Below are positions 41,545 to 49,499 of a stretch of 64,000 nt of DNA, piece after piece. How positions within the stretch are numbered: the stretch's first letter is position 1; every line of letters begins with the position of its first letter. The notes beneath the pieces are model-generated. The model ran no database searches. It saw nothing but the letters and a program-made list of their open reading frames with translations, and was not told where the DNA came from. This DNA comes from Nocardia sp. NBC_01503 (GTDB lineage: Bacteria > Actinomycetota > Actinomycetes > Mycobacteriales > Mycobacteriaceae): positions 5,394,001-5,458,000 of the forward strand of contig NZ_CP109596.1 of the NCBI RefSeq assembly GCF_036327755.1, in the 5' to 3' direction. The translations under genes and the position numbers were made by a program.

Positions 41545-42737
41545 GCGGGATTCGTTTCATCGGTGCCGAGGAACGCCATGGCCCGCGCCATTGCCGGAAC
41601 CGCCGGATCCCGTCCGGGCACAACAATTTTCGGCTGCTTGGCGAGCACACAGCGATACGCGGCCTCATAACCCTCACCGAGTCGGCGAATGGAGAAGAAC
41701 TCCTCCACGCGACGGCGGCATTTCGTCGGATCGATATCCCTGGCCCGCTCCATGGCCTCGGGCAGCTCATCGGGATGGTCGCAGATAATGCCCGTGACCT
41801 CGTTCTCGATCACTTCTTCCACCGCGCCGCCGCGCAGGGCGACAACCGGTGTGCCGCAGGCCATCGCCTCGATCATCACCATGCCGAACGGCTCTTCCCA
41901 GCGAATCGGGAACAGCAAACACCGTGCGGCGGAGAGCAATTGCCGCTTGGCGGTGGCATCGGCCTCACCGAACACCTGATCGCGATCGGTGAGCAGCGGC
42001 CGCACCTCCTGCTCGAAGAACGCCTTCTCCGGCTCCTCATTGCACTTGGCCGCCAGCACCAGCGGGATGCCCGCCCGGTGTGCCGCTTTCAACGCGGTAT
42101 GCGGCCCCTTGTAGTCCACATACCTGCCGAGGAACAGCGCGAAATCCTGCTTCTCCGTCTGAAAGGGCCACTCCGAAGGCCGAATAGCGTTGTGCACCCG
42201 GCTGATCCAGTTCAAATCGGGGGCCAGCGCCCGCTGCCGGTCACTGATCGCCACCAAATGCGTTGTGTCCCGCATGGTCCGGTAGTACTCGACCTCTTCC
42301 CCATCCACCGGTCCATGCACGGTGACCACCGTGGGAATCCCCAGCGCCCGGAACGCCGGAGCATTCAACGGCCCGGCGAAGGTGTGATCATGCACCACAT
42401 CGATCCGCTCGGCCGCCGCGATCCCCTCCACCGCCCGCCGAACCTTCAAGGCGTGCAACACCTCCGGATACGGATTCCCCAGCAACTCCGGAATGATCCG
42501 ATCCCAGATGGGCACGAACTCCGCCTTGGTCCCGTTCCGCCCCGCTCCCAACAGCGTGACCCGATGCCCCCTCTCCACCAAAGCGTCCGCCAACTGCGCC
42601 ACCACCGCCTCCACACCCCCGTACCCCGTAGGCGGAACCTCGAAGTACGGCGGCGCGACCAACACGATATGCAGTCGCCGGGAGGAAGCTACAGAAACCC
42701 GAACCGTAGGTTCGGCCACGAACGCGGTACTGCTCAC
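41541..42737 (-). CDS. Glycosyltransferase family 4
   Basis: 398 residues. The N-terminal half has LHIVLVAPPYFEVPPTGYGGVEAVVAQLADALVERGH (GT4 start); the C-terminal half has ALFLGRYVDYKGPHTALKAA, LLFPIRWEEPFGMVMIEAMACGTPVVAL, the classical E-x7-E motif. GTG 42737 is chosen because GAGGAG sits 8 bases upstream; a GTG nine bases earlier falls too close. Transfers a sugar from a nucleotide donor with retention. Coupled to the debranching-type gene, so the two may build and trim one glucan (inference). Confidence 0.9.
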   Translation of the reverse strand: MSSTAFVAEPTVRVSVASSRRLHIVLVAPPYFEVPPTGYGGVEAVVAQLADALVERGHRVTLLGAGRNGTKAEFVPIWDRIIPELLGNPYPEVLHALKVRRAVEGIAAAERIDVVHDHTFAGPLNAPAFRALGIPTVVTVHGPVDGEEVEYYRTMRDTTHLVAISDRQRALAPDLNWISRVHNAIRPSEWPFQTEKQDFALFLGRYVDYKGPHTALKAAHRAGIPLVLAAKCNEEPEKAFFEQEVRPLLTDRDQVFGEADATAKRQLLSAARCLLFPIRWEEPFGMVMIEAMACGTPVVALRGGAVEEVIENEVTGIICDHPDELPEAMERARDIDPTKCRRRVEEFFSIRRLGEGYEAAYRCVLAKQPKIVVPGRDPAVPAMARAMAFLGTDETNPA

Positions 42738-42883
42738 GGCAATCACTCCTCAGCTGTAGTGGCTAGGAATCACCTGCGAGAGACACACTCGAAGCGGCCA
42801 CAAGGCCGCCCATCTACGATTGCCCAGCATCCCGCCGGTTAACCCAAAATCCGAAAGATAACCTTCTGAGCTGCGGAGATGGG

Positions 42884-43470
42884 TCACCGAGCGGGAAGGC
42901 GGCTCCATCCGGCATCGACCGCTGCGGCGTACAGCGCGTCGAGGCCGAACGCCTCGATCGGGCCCAGCGCGCCGTTGTCGAGGAGGCCGCCCGCCAGCAC
43001 CGTATGCGCGGCCCACGCCAGCATGGTCGCGGTGAAGTCGTACGGGTCGCCGCCGCTCGGCGTGACCGTGGCGACCAGGCGATCGGAGGCGTCGAAGGCT
43101 TCGGCGACCACTCAGCCGCGGGTGCGAGCCCGTGCCCGGGCATCGGGTCCGCCCGTGGAGCCTTTGACGGTCCGAGCCAGCACAGCCTCGAGCCCGTGTC
43201 GCAGCGGTCCGAACTGTCCGGCTGCTCCGGCCAGCCTCGATCCGATCTGTAGCCCACGCGCCGCGACCGGAGGCAGGCCGAGGAAGACATCGACCGTCCG
43301 CAGGTTCGGGTGCGAGCGGGGGAGCGCGAAGTGCTCGGATCCGGGGACCGAGACGCCGGTCCGGGTCTTTCCGGCAACCTCGAAGTCGCGCACCCGCGCG
43401 GCGGCGGGCTCGGTGGTCACGGTGCCCGCACGCAGAGCGAAGCCGTTCTGGTCGAACCCTCCTCGTACCG
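42884..43470 (-). pseudogene. Remnant of a saccharopine dehydrogenase family gene
   Basis: Reading leftward, one frame encodes VTTEPAAARVRDFEVAGKTR, VPGSEHFALPRSHPNLRTVDVFLG, GSTGGPDARARARTRG, then an in-frame TGA (43112-43114), then VVAEAFDASDRLVATV and NGALGPIEAFGLDALYAA to the natural stop. This is the C-terminal half of an actinobacterial saccharopine-dehydrogenase-like protein with a nonsense codon and no N-terminal NADP-binding half. Both defects mark it as inactive. Confidence 0.75.
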
Positions 43471-43485
43471 AAGGGATCTCGCCCT

Positions 43486-43735
43486 CGCGCTCGGCTTGGG
43501 AACAGGCGACCCGCCGCTCGATCTGCGGGATATCGTGTTGTCGGGCAAGACGATTCGCGGCTGCCTCGAAGGTGATGCGGTGCCGCGCCGGTTCATTCCC
43601 GAACTGCTCGATATGTATGCCGCGGGCCGGTTGCCACTGGATCGACTCGTGCGGGTCTATCCGCACACCGAAATCAATTCCGCCCTCGCCGATCATCGCG
43701 CGGGGCACATCATCAAACCCGTTCTGGCCTGGTAG
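43486..43735 (+). pseudogene. C-terminal remnant of a zinc-type alcohol dehydrogenase gene
   Basis: Reading rightward, LALALGLGTGDPPLDLRDIV, SGKTIRGCLEGDAVPRRFIP, ELLDMYAAGRLPLDRLVRVY and EINSALADHRAGHIIKPVLAW match the last ~80 residues of aryl-alcohol/zinc alcohol dehydrogenases. Nothing upstream encodes the catalytic or Rossmann parts; the fragment abuts the saccharopine-dehydrogenase remnant head to head. A deletion probably joined the two. Confidence 0.72.
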
Positions 43736-43869
43736 GTCCGCCGCCACCCGAGTTGACCCCATGCCGTGCCGCATCCTCATCAGCCACCAGCGGTGGATGT
43801 AGCGGCGGACTCGAACCGTCATCCCCAGAGTGTGGCAGCGGCCACCGACAGGTCCCGTGATCTTGACTA

Positions 43870-43944
43870 TGGTGCGCGATACTGGGATTGAACCAGTGAC
43901 CTCTTCCGTGTCAGGGAAGCGCTCTCCCGCTGAGCTAATCGCGC
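43870..43944 (-). tRNA. tRNA-Val (GAC)
   Basis: The minus strand gives acceptor GCGCGAT/ATCGCGC, D arm TAGCTCAGCGGGAGAGC, anticodon loop CTGACAC (anticodon GAC), T arm with GGTTCAATCCC, and ACCA at the 3' end (CCA encoded). Its 3' 31 bp are identical to the attachment-site fragment at 57849-57879. It sits 14 bp from tRNA-Gly, in the same direction. Confidence 0.95.
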
Positions 43945-43958
43945 TTGACGAGTCTTTG

Positions 43959-44031
43959 AGCGGATGACGAGATTCGAACTCGCGACCCTCACCTTGGCAA
44001 GGTGATGCGCTACCAGCTGCGCTACATCCGC
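43959..44031 (-). tRNA. tRNA-Gly (GCC), copy 2
   Basis: Identical over all 73 nt to the copy at 24501-24573, with anticodon GCC; the identity extends a few bases into both flanks (TTGA before and TTGC after, on the plus strand). It is upstream of tRNA-Val on the same strand and the two are probably co-transcribed. Confidence 0.96.
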
Positions 44032-44124
44032 TTGCTCGCCGGGGCCTTGTGGGCCGATCGGCTTGCGGGACAGAACTTTAGGGACAAACCGGGGTGGAAA
44101 GCAAATCGGCTGGTGGCGGGGGGT

Positions 44125-45111
44125 TCAGGGGGCGGTTACGAAGCCTTGGTCGATGAGCCAGGTGCGGGCTACGGCGGCGGGTTCGCGGCCCTCGATATCG
44201 ACCTTGCGGTTGAGTTCGGTGATGGTCTCGTTGGTGAGCAGGCGGGAGATCGGCTCCATGACGGTGACGATCCGGGGGTGGGCGTCGGCGAAGGATTTGC
44301 GCATGACAAGGGCGGCATTGTATTTGGGGAAGAAGGCGCGGTCGTCGGTGAGCAGTTTCAGGTTCAGGGCGGGAATGCGGCCGTCGGTGGCGGCTACCGA
44401 GCCGAAGCGGCATTGATTCCCGTCGGCGGTGGCCTGGAAGACCAGGGAGTCCTGGACTATCTGTTTGTGAACCCTGCCGGTGTCGATGCCGTATTTGCGG
44501 GCCATACCGGGGAAGCCGTCCTGGCGCACATTGAATTCGGTGCCGACGCAGGTGGCCGCCGCGTCGGGATCGGTGTTGACCAGGTTGGCGTAGTCCGACA
44601 ACGACGTGATCGATTTGTCGGCGGCCGTGCCGGGATTGGCGACCATGGCGTAGGTATTGTTCATGGGAGCCATTGCGGCCCAAACCATTCCGTGCGCGGC
44701 GAGGTCGGCGTCGCGGACGGCGGCGAATTGTTCGTCCGAGCCGGGGACGGGATTCTCCTTGCCCAGATAATTGATCCAGCCGGTGCCGGTGTAGTCGTAG
44801 GCGATATCGATCTGCCCGTGCAGCTGGGCATCGCGCAGACTGTTCGAGCCGACGATATCGGTCAGATCCCGCACCTCGGCCCCGGCCGCGCTCAAGGCGA
44901 ATTCGATGAGATAGCCGAGGATATTCTGCTCGGTGAAGTCCTTGGAGCCCACCGTGATCCGCACCCCATCCAATTCCGGAATCGGCCGAATGCTGCCCGG
45001 ACCCACCCGCAGCGGGACCGCGCTACCCGACTCCAGCCCGCAGGCCGCGACCAGCAGTAGCGCCAGGACTGCCGCGAAAGCCGTACAACCCCGTCGGATT
45101 CGAGTTCTCAC
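44125..45111 (-). CDS. Osmoprotectant (glycine betaine/choline) ABC transporter substrate-binding lipoprotein
   Basis: 328 residues. The lipobox is LLLVAAC (Cys about 24). The OpuAC-type domain has VRITVGSKDFTEQNILGYLIEFAL, VGSNSLRDAQLHGQIDIAYDYTGTGW (binding-site Tyr/Trp residues), and MEPISRLLTNETITELNRKVDIEGREPAAVARTWL at the end. It binds quaternary amines outside the membrane and hands them to the two permeases upstream. GTG 45111 overlaps the permease stop (GTGA). It is the last gene of the four-gene operon. Confidence 0.9.
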   Translation of the reverse strand: MRTRIRRGCTAFAAVLALLLVAACGLESGSAVPLRVGPGSIRPIPELDGVRITVGSKDFTEQNILGYLIEFALSAAGAEVRDLTDIVGSNSLRDAQLHGQIDIAYDYTGTGWINYLGKENPVPGSDEQFAAVRDADLAAHGMVWAAMAPMNNTYAMVANPGTAADKSITSLSDYANLVNTDPDAAATCVGTEFNVRQDGFPGMARKYGIDTGRVHKQIVQDSLVFQATADGNQCRFGSVAATDGRIPALNLKLLTDDRAFFPKYNAALVMRKSFADAHPRIVTVMEPISRLLTNETITELNRKVDIEGREPAAVARTWLIDQGFVTAP

Positions 45112-45866
45112 CGCAGCCCCCGGGGTCCGAGATACCGTTCGGCGAGCGCGCCCAGCCAATCGATGAGCAGGGCCAGCGCGACCGCGAGCAGCGCACCCAC
45201 CCACAGCGTGACGTTATCGCGCAGCTTGTAGCCGGTATCGATGAGAATCCCCAAACCGCCCGCGCTCACCAGGAATGACAATGTCGCGGTGCCGACGGCC
45301 AGCACCAGCGAGGTGCGTAAACCGGCGAGAATGTAGGGGACGGCGAGCGGAAACTCTATGCGGCGCAACACCATCAGAGCGGACATGCCCTGTCCGCGCC
45401 CGGAGTCGACGAGCATCGGATCGACCTGCTTGTAGCCGAGAATCGTATTGCGCAGCACCGGTAGCAGTGACAACAGCACGATCGGCGCGACGCCGATCCA
45501 GAATCCGGTGGTCCGGGTGAGCAGGTAGAACAGCACGATCAAACCGATGGCGGGCGCGGCCGCGCCGATATTGGCGAGTCCGACGAAAAGCGGTGCGAGA
45601 CGGCGAAATCGGGCCCGGGTCAGCAGGGTGCCCAGGGGAACCGCGATCAGCACGACGATCGCCACCACGGTCACCGTTATCCGCACGTGCTGCCAGACGA
45701 CGGTGGTGATATTGCTCGCGCTCAAACTGGCCTGCTGGGTGACGGTGAGATCGCGGGCGAAGGCCCACACCAGCACTCCGGCACCGAGCGCGACGGCCAG
45801 CACCGGCTGGGCGAGCAGCCGAATCCGCTCCGCCCGCCGCTCGGTCTGCGGGGTCGGCGCGGTCAT
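45108..45866 (-). CDS. Osmoprotectant ABC transporter permease (OpuCB/ProW-type)
   Basis: 252 residues with six hydrophobic segments. VWQHVRITVTVVAIVVLIAVPLGTL is the family start, and LRRIEFPLAVPYILAGLRTSLVLAVGTATLSFLVSAGGLG is the EAA-type ATPase-contact loop and following helix. It pairs with the permease at 47040-47690. Its ATG overlaps the ATPase stop by four bases (ATGA), so subunits are co-translated. Confidence 0.9.
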   Translation of the reverse strand: MTAPTPQTERRAERIRLLAQPVLAVALGAGVLVWAFARDLTVTQQASLSASNITTVVWQHVRITVTVVAIVVLIAVPLGTLLTRARFRRLAPLFVGLANIGAAAPAIGLIVLFYLLTRTTGFWIGVAPIVLLSLLPVLRNTILGYKQVDPMLVDSGRGQGMSALMVLRRIEFPLAVPYILAGLRTSLVLAVGTATLSFLVSAGGLGILIDTGYKLRDNVTLWVGALLAVALALLIDWLGALAERYLGPRGLR

Positions 45867-47047
45867 CGCCCGCCATCCCCGTCGGAACCTTTGTGCGCGT
45901 GCGTATTTCGCATGTGGGACAGATGCGCGACGAGAGTGTCGATGGTGATCAGACCGACGTACTCACCACGCCGCCCGGTGACAACGGCATTGGCATTACT
46001 CTCCGCGAGCAGGGTTTCCAGCGCCCCCTGGAGCGTGGAGTCCAGCGAAACCATGCCGCCCACCGCGGTTCCCGCCGCGCGCAGCGAATCCGCCTGTGCG
46101 AGTTGCGTCAGCGTCACCCACCGCAACGGCCGGCCCTGATCGTCCAGCACCAGCCCCCACTCCCGGCCGCTGTCGCTGATCGCCTTCCGGAACGGTTCCA
46201 CCGCTTCGGATTCCCGCGCGACCGCGCACTCCCCGCGCGGCACCTCCCGCACCCGCGTGAGCGTCAGCTGTTTCAGCCCGGCATCGGCACCCACGAACCC
46301 GGCCACCGTCTCATCGGCGGGTTCGGCCAGCACCGCCGCCGGAGTGTCGTACTGCAGAATCCGAGACCGATTGCCCAGCACAGCGATTCGATCGCCGAGC
46401 TTGACCGCCTCATTGAAATCATGCGTGACGAAGACAATCGTCTTGCGCAGCTCGGCCTGCAAGCGCAGCAACTCATCCTGCAGCAGCCCGCGGGTAATGG
46501 GATCGACCGCGCCGAACGGCTCATCCATCAGCAAGACCGGCGGATCCGCGGCCAGCGCCCGCGCCACCCCGACGCGCTGCTGTTGCCCACCGGAGAGCTG
46601 GCGCGGGAATCGATTTCGGAAGGTCTCGGGGTCCAGACCCACCAAGCCGAGCATCTCATCCACGCGATCATTGATCCGGTGGCGATCCCAGCCGATCAAT
46701 CCGGGCACCGTGGCGACATTCTTGGCGACCGTCATATGCGGAAACAGCCCGGCCTGTTGAATCGAATACCCGATGCCGCGCCGTAGCGTATCCGGATTCA
46801 TGCCCAGCACCTCGCGGCCACCGATCGTAATCGCCCCCGAGGTGGGTTCGATCAGCCGATTGATCATCCGCATGGTCGTGGTCTTACCGCACCCCGACGG
46901 TCCGACCAACACCACGATCTCCCCGGCCGGAATGGTCATGGACACCTTGTCCACCGCCGGATCCGCCTGCCCCGGATAGCGTTTGGTGACCTCCGACAGC
47001 ACGATCTCGACACCGGAAATCTCCTGCGTCGCAAGGGTTTCAGTCAC
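45863..47047 (-). CDS. Osmoprotectant ABC transporter ATPase with CBS domains (OpuCA/ProV-type)
   Basis: 394 residues. Walker A GPSGCGKTTTMRMINR, signature LSGGQQQRVGVARAL, Walker B VLLMDEPFGAVDP and H-loop FVTHDFNEAV are intact. The C-terminal ~130 residues carry the paired CBS region (WGLVLDDQGRPLRWVT, LQGALETLLAESNANAVVTG, GLITIDTLVAHL) that in OpuA-type proteins senses ionic strength or nucleotides. GTG 47047 overlaps the upstream permease by 8 bp with GGGGAGA before it. Confidence 0.92.
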   Translation of the reverse strand: MTETLATQEISGVEIVLSEVTKRYPGQADPAVDKVSMTIPAGEIVVLVGPSGCGKTTTMRMINRLIEPTSGAITIGGREVLGMNPDTLRRGIGYSIQQAGLFPHMTVAKNVATVPGLIGWDRHRINDRVDEMLGLVGLDPETFRNRFPRQLSGGQQQRVGVARALAADPPVLLMDEPFGAVDPITRGLLQDELLRLQAELRKTIVFVTHDFNEAVKLGDRIAVLGNRSRILQYDTPAAVLAEPADETVAGFVGADAGLKQLTLTRVREVPRGECAVARESEAVEPFRKAISDSGREWGLVLDDQGRPLRWVTLTQLAQADSLRAAGTAVGGMVSLDSTLQGALETLLAESNANAVVTGRRGEYVGLITIDTLVAHLSHMRNTHAHKGSDGDGGR

Positions 47048-47690
47048 GAACTCTCCCCGGTGTGGTGAATCGGCCGATGAGTACGAGAATCGCATCGAGC
47101 AGCAGCGCCAGCACCACTATCAGCACCGTGCCGGTCAGTGCCTGCGGCACCGCATTGGGACTGCCCAGCCGCGACAACCCCGCGAAAATGAGATTCCCCA
47201 GCCCCGGCCCCTTGGCATAGGCGGCAATAGCGAGAATGCCCATGAGCATCTGCGTACTGATCCGCATTCCCGCGAGAATGGCGGGCCACGCCAGCGGCAA
47301 CTCGATCCGGGTCAGCACCCGCAGCCGATTCATCCCCACACCCCGCGCGGCATCCGACACCGCCGGATCGACAGCCGCCAATCCGACAATCGAATTGCGC
47401 AGAATCGGTAGCAGCGCGTACAGCACCAGCGCGGTAATCGTCGGCCGCACACCCAAACCCATGAACGGAATCAGCAACCCCAACAGTGCGAATGACGGAA
47501 CAGTCAAAATAATGCTGGCCGTTGCGGTGGCCGCCGCGGCTCCCAGTGGACTCCGATAGACCGCGACGGCGACGAGCACGGCCACCACCGTGGCAATCGC
47601 CACCGACTGCACCACGGCCGAAACATGCAGATAGCTATCGGTTATCAGCTGACGACGATGGTCGACGAGAAAGCTCCACAGCTGGTCCAG
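47040..47690 (-). CDS. Osmoprotectant ABC transporter permease (first gene of operon)
   Basis: About 216 residues. VVQSVAIATVVAVLVAVAVY, SIILTVPSFALLGLLIPFMG, LTRIELPLAWPAILAGMRIS and the final helix ALTGTVLIVVLALLLDAILV fit BetW/OpuCB permeases. The start is unclear: no ATG, GTG or TTG lies near the expected N-terminus (LDQLWSFLVDHRRQL). A CTG at 47690 has GGGGAGG eight bases upstream and fits best; ATG 47765 would add an odd 25-residue basic leader. It is the first gene of the transporter operon, transcribed leftward. Confidence 0.8.
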   Translation of the reverse strand: MDQLWSFLVDHRRQLITDSYLHVSAVVQSVAIATVVAVLVAVAVYRSPLGAAAATATASIILTVPSFALLGLLIPFMGLGVRPTITALVLYALLPILRNSIVGLAAVDPAVSDAARGVGMNRLRVLTRIELPLAWPAILAGMRISTQMLMGILAIAAYAKGPGLGNLIFAGLSRLGSPNAVPQALTGTVLIVVLALLLDAILVLIGRFTTPGRVRD

Positions 47691-47873
47691 GGCCCCAACC
47701 TCCCCACGGAACGGGATCGTTAGCGAGCATAACCGTAAGCCGAATCGCCCTGGGCTTTTTCGCATATGTGGCCATACCCCTAGCCCCGATCGGACAAGGT
47801 CATACCTGGGTCGCTGCCGATCGCGACCCCAGGCCGATGCGCGAGGGTGGGGGAGACCGGCAATGCTGGTTGG

Positions 47874-49091
47874 ATGACCCAAACCAGTCTGGCCGTGCGC
47901 CCGGGGCCCGCACCGCTGCGGTGGTGGCAGGAGGGCTGGCGGCAGCTGGTAGTGATCTTGTTCGCCGTGCTGTCCTGGATCATCGCCAAACAGGGCATGG
48001 ACGCGGGCGTTCCCTCGCTGCTGCTGATCTGGCTGTGCGTGGTGGACCCGATTCTCGGCGTCTGCTGCCTGGTGCTGGTGCTTTTCCGGCGGCGCTGGCC
48101 GGTGGCGGTCGCCGCGGTGACAACCGCTGTGTCGGCGGTGTCGACCACGGCCAGCGGGCCTTCGATACTGGCACTGTGTTCGCTGGCGACCCGGCGGCGG
48201 CTGCGGGAGATCCTGCCGATCGCGGTCGTCGGGGTCCTCGCCGGCATGATGATGACGCGGGTCTATCCGGAGTTCAACGCGCAGAACGAACTGCCCGGCT
48301 CCGGCTGGTACACCCTCGCTTTCCTGGTTGTCGCCATGGGCGCGATAGTCGCTGTCGGCGTCGCGGTGGGTTCCCGCCGCGAGGTGATCTGGTCCCTGCA
48401 ACAGCGCACCGAGATCGCCGAACGCGAACAGGTCGCACGCGCCACCGAGGCGCGAATCCTGGAGCGGCACAGAATCGCCCGCGAAATGCATGATGTACTC
48501 GCGCACCGGATCTCACTGGTCGCCATGCAGGCGGGCGTACTCACCTATCGCCCCGATCTCAGTTCGGAACAGGTCGGTTCGATCGCCCAAACCATCGCCG
48601 AGAATTCCCGGCAGGCTCTGGAAGAACTCCGCGACGTCCTGGGCGTCCTGCGCGCCGACGAACTGCACGCCACCGACCCGCCCGAACCGCCGCAGCCCTC
48701 CCTGGCCGCGCTGCCGACCCTGGTGGCCGACGCCCGCGACTCCGGACTGGCCGTGACCCTCACCGACAAGACCGAGGCGGACCCGCCCGTGACGAGCGCG
48801 CGCACCGCGTACCGCATCGTCCAGGAGGGCCTCACCAATGTCGGCAAACACGCCCCCGGCGCGACGGTCTGGATCCTGCTCGACGGCGCGCCGGGGGAGG
48901 GCCTCACCGTGTCCGTGAGCGACTCCGGAGCGCCCGGCGCGACCGAACCCGCTCCGCGCTCGGGCTACGGCCTGCTCGGCCTCACCGAACGCGCCGAATT
49001 GGTCGGCGGCACCCTCGCCTTCGGCGCCCGGCCGCAGGGCGGCTTCACACTGCGAGCCACCCTGCCCTGGCCGCAGGCTCAGAGCGCCTGA
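47874..49091 (+). CDS. Sensor histidine kinase (HisKA_3), orphan
   Basis: 405 residues. Four or five N-terminal membrane helices (from WRQLVVILFAVLSWIIAKQG to LAFLVVAMGAIVAVGVAVGS) precede a coiled linker, the HisKA_3 box RHRIAREMHDVLAHRISLVAM (phospho-His about 206) and a HATPase domain (VTSARTAYRIVQEGLTNVGKHA, GYGLLGLTERAELVGG). No response-regulator gene adjoins it, which is unusual for this family. It is divergent from the osmoprotectant operon, so it may sense osmotic or envelope state. ATG 47874 chosen; GTG 47847 possible. Confidence 0.87.
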   Translation: MTQTSLAVRPGPAPLRWWQEGWRQLVVILFAVLSWIIAKQGMDAGVPSLLLIWLCVVDPILGVCCLVLVLFRRRWPVAVAAVTTAVSAVSTTASGPSILALCSLATRRRLREILPIAVVGVLAGMMMTRVYPEFNAQNELPGSGWYTLAFLVVAMGAIVAVGVAVGSRREVIWSLQQRTEIAEREQVARATEARILERHRIAREMHDVLAHRISLVAMQAGVLTYRPDLSSEQVGSIAQTIAENSRQALEELRDVLGVLRADELHATDPPEPPQPSLAALPTLVADARDSGLAVTLTDKTEADPPVTSARTAYRIVQEGLTNVGKHAPGATVWILLDGAPGEGLTVSVSDSGAPGATEPAPRSGYGLLGLTERAELVGGTLAFGARPQGGFTLRATLPWPQAQSA

Positions 49092-49489
49092 TTGATTCGC
49101 ACGTGATTACCGGCCGGATCGCGGAAGGCGCAGTCCCGCAATCCATACGGCTGATCCATCGGCTCCTGTACGACCTCCGCGCCGGTGGCCTGGACCTTGT
49201 CGAAGACGCCATTGACATCCGAGGTGGTCAACACGATGGTGGCGAACGTGCCCTTGGCCATCATCTCGGTGATCACGCGCCGCTCCTCATCGGTGACACC
49301 CGGATCCGCGCCCGGCGGGTGCAGCACGATGGATACCCCCGGCTGTCCGACCGGTCCGACGGTGATCCAGCGCATCGGCCCGTACTTGACGTCATTGCGA
49401 ACCTCGAAACCGAGAGTGTCGCGGTAGAACGCCAGCGAAGCCTCCGGATCGTCCATCGGGAGGAAGGTATTGAGAATCGATAGGTCCAT
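49079..49489 (-). CDS. VOC (glyoxalase/dioxygenase) superfamily protein
   Basis: 136 residues. MDLSILNTFLPMDDPEASLAFYRDTLGFEV and CAFRDPAGNHVRINQ are the two VOC half-motifs. The metal-ligand positions fit a dioxygenase/glyoxalase-like role, often self-protection against reactive small molecules; exact function not predictable. It overlaps the histidine kinase end by 13 bp (tail to tail) and lies next to the UvrA-like gene. Confidence 0.85.
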   Translation of the reverse strand: MDLSILNTFLPMDDPEASLAFYRDTLGFEVRNDVKYGPMRWITVGPVGQPGVSIVLHPPGADPGVTDEERRVITEMMAKGTFATIVLTTSDVNGVFDKVQATGAEVVQEPMDQPYGLRDCAFRDPAGNHVRINQAL

Positions 49490-49499
49490 GACGCAAACG

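Noticed and set aside
43310..43735. A complete 141-residue gene on the plus strand
   Set aside because: Only the last ~80 residues match alcohol dehydrogenase; the earlier part is the reverse complement of the saccharopine-dehydrogenase remnant, so it is not an intact gene.
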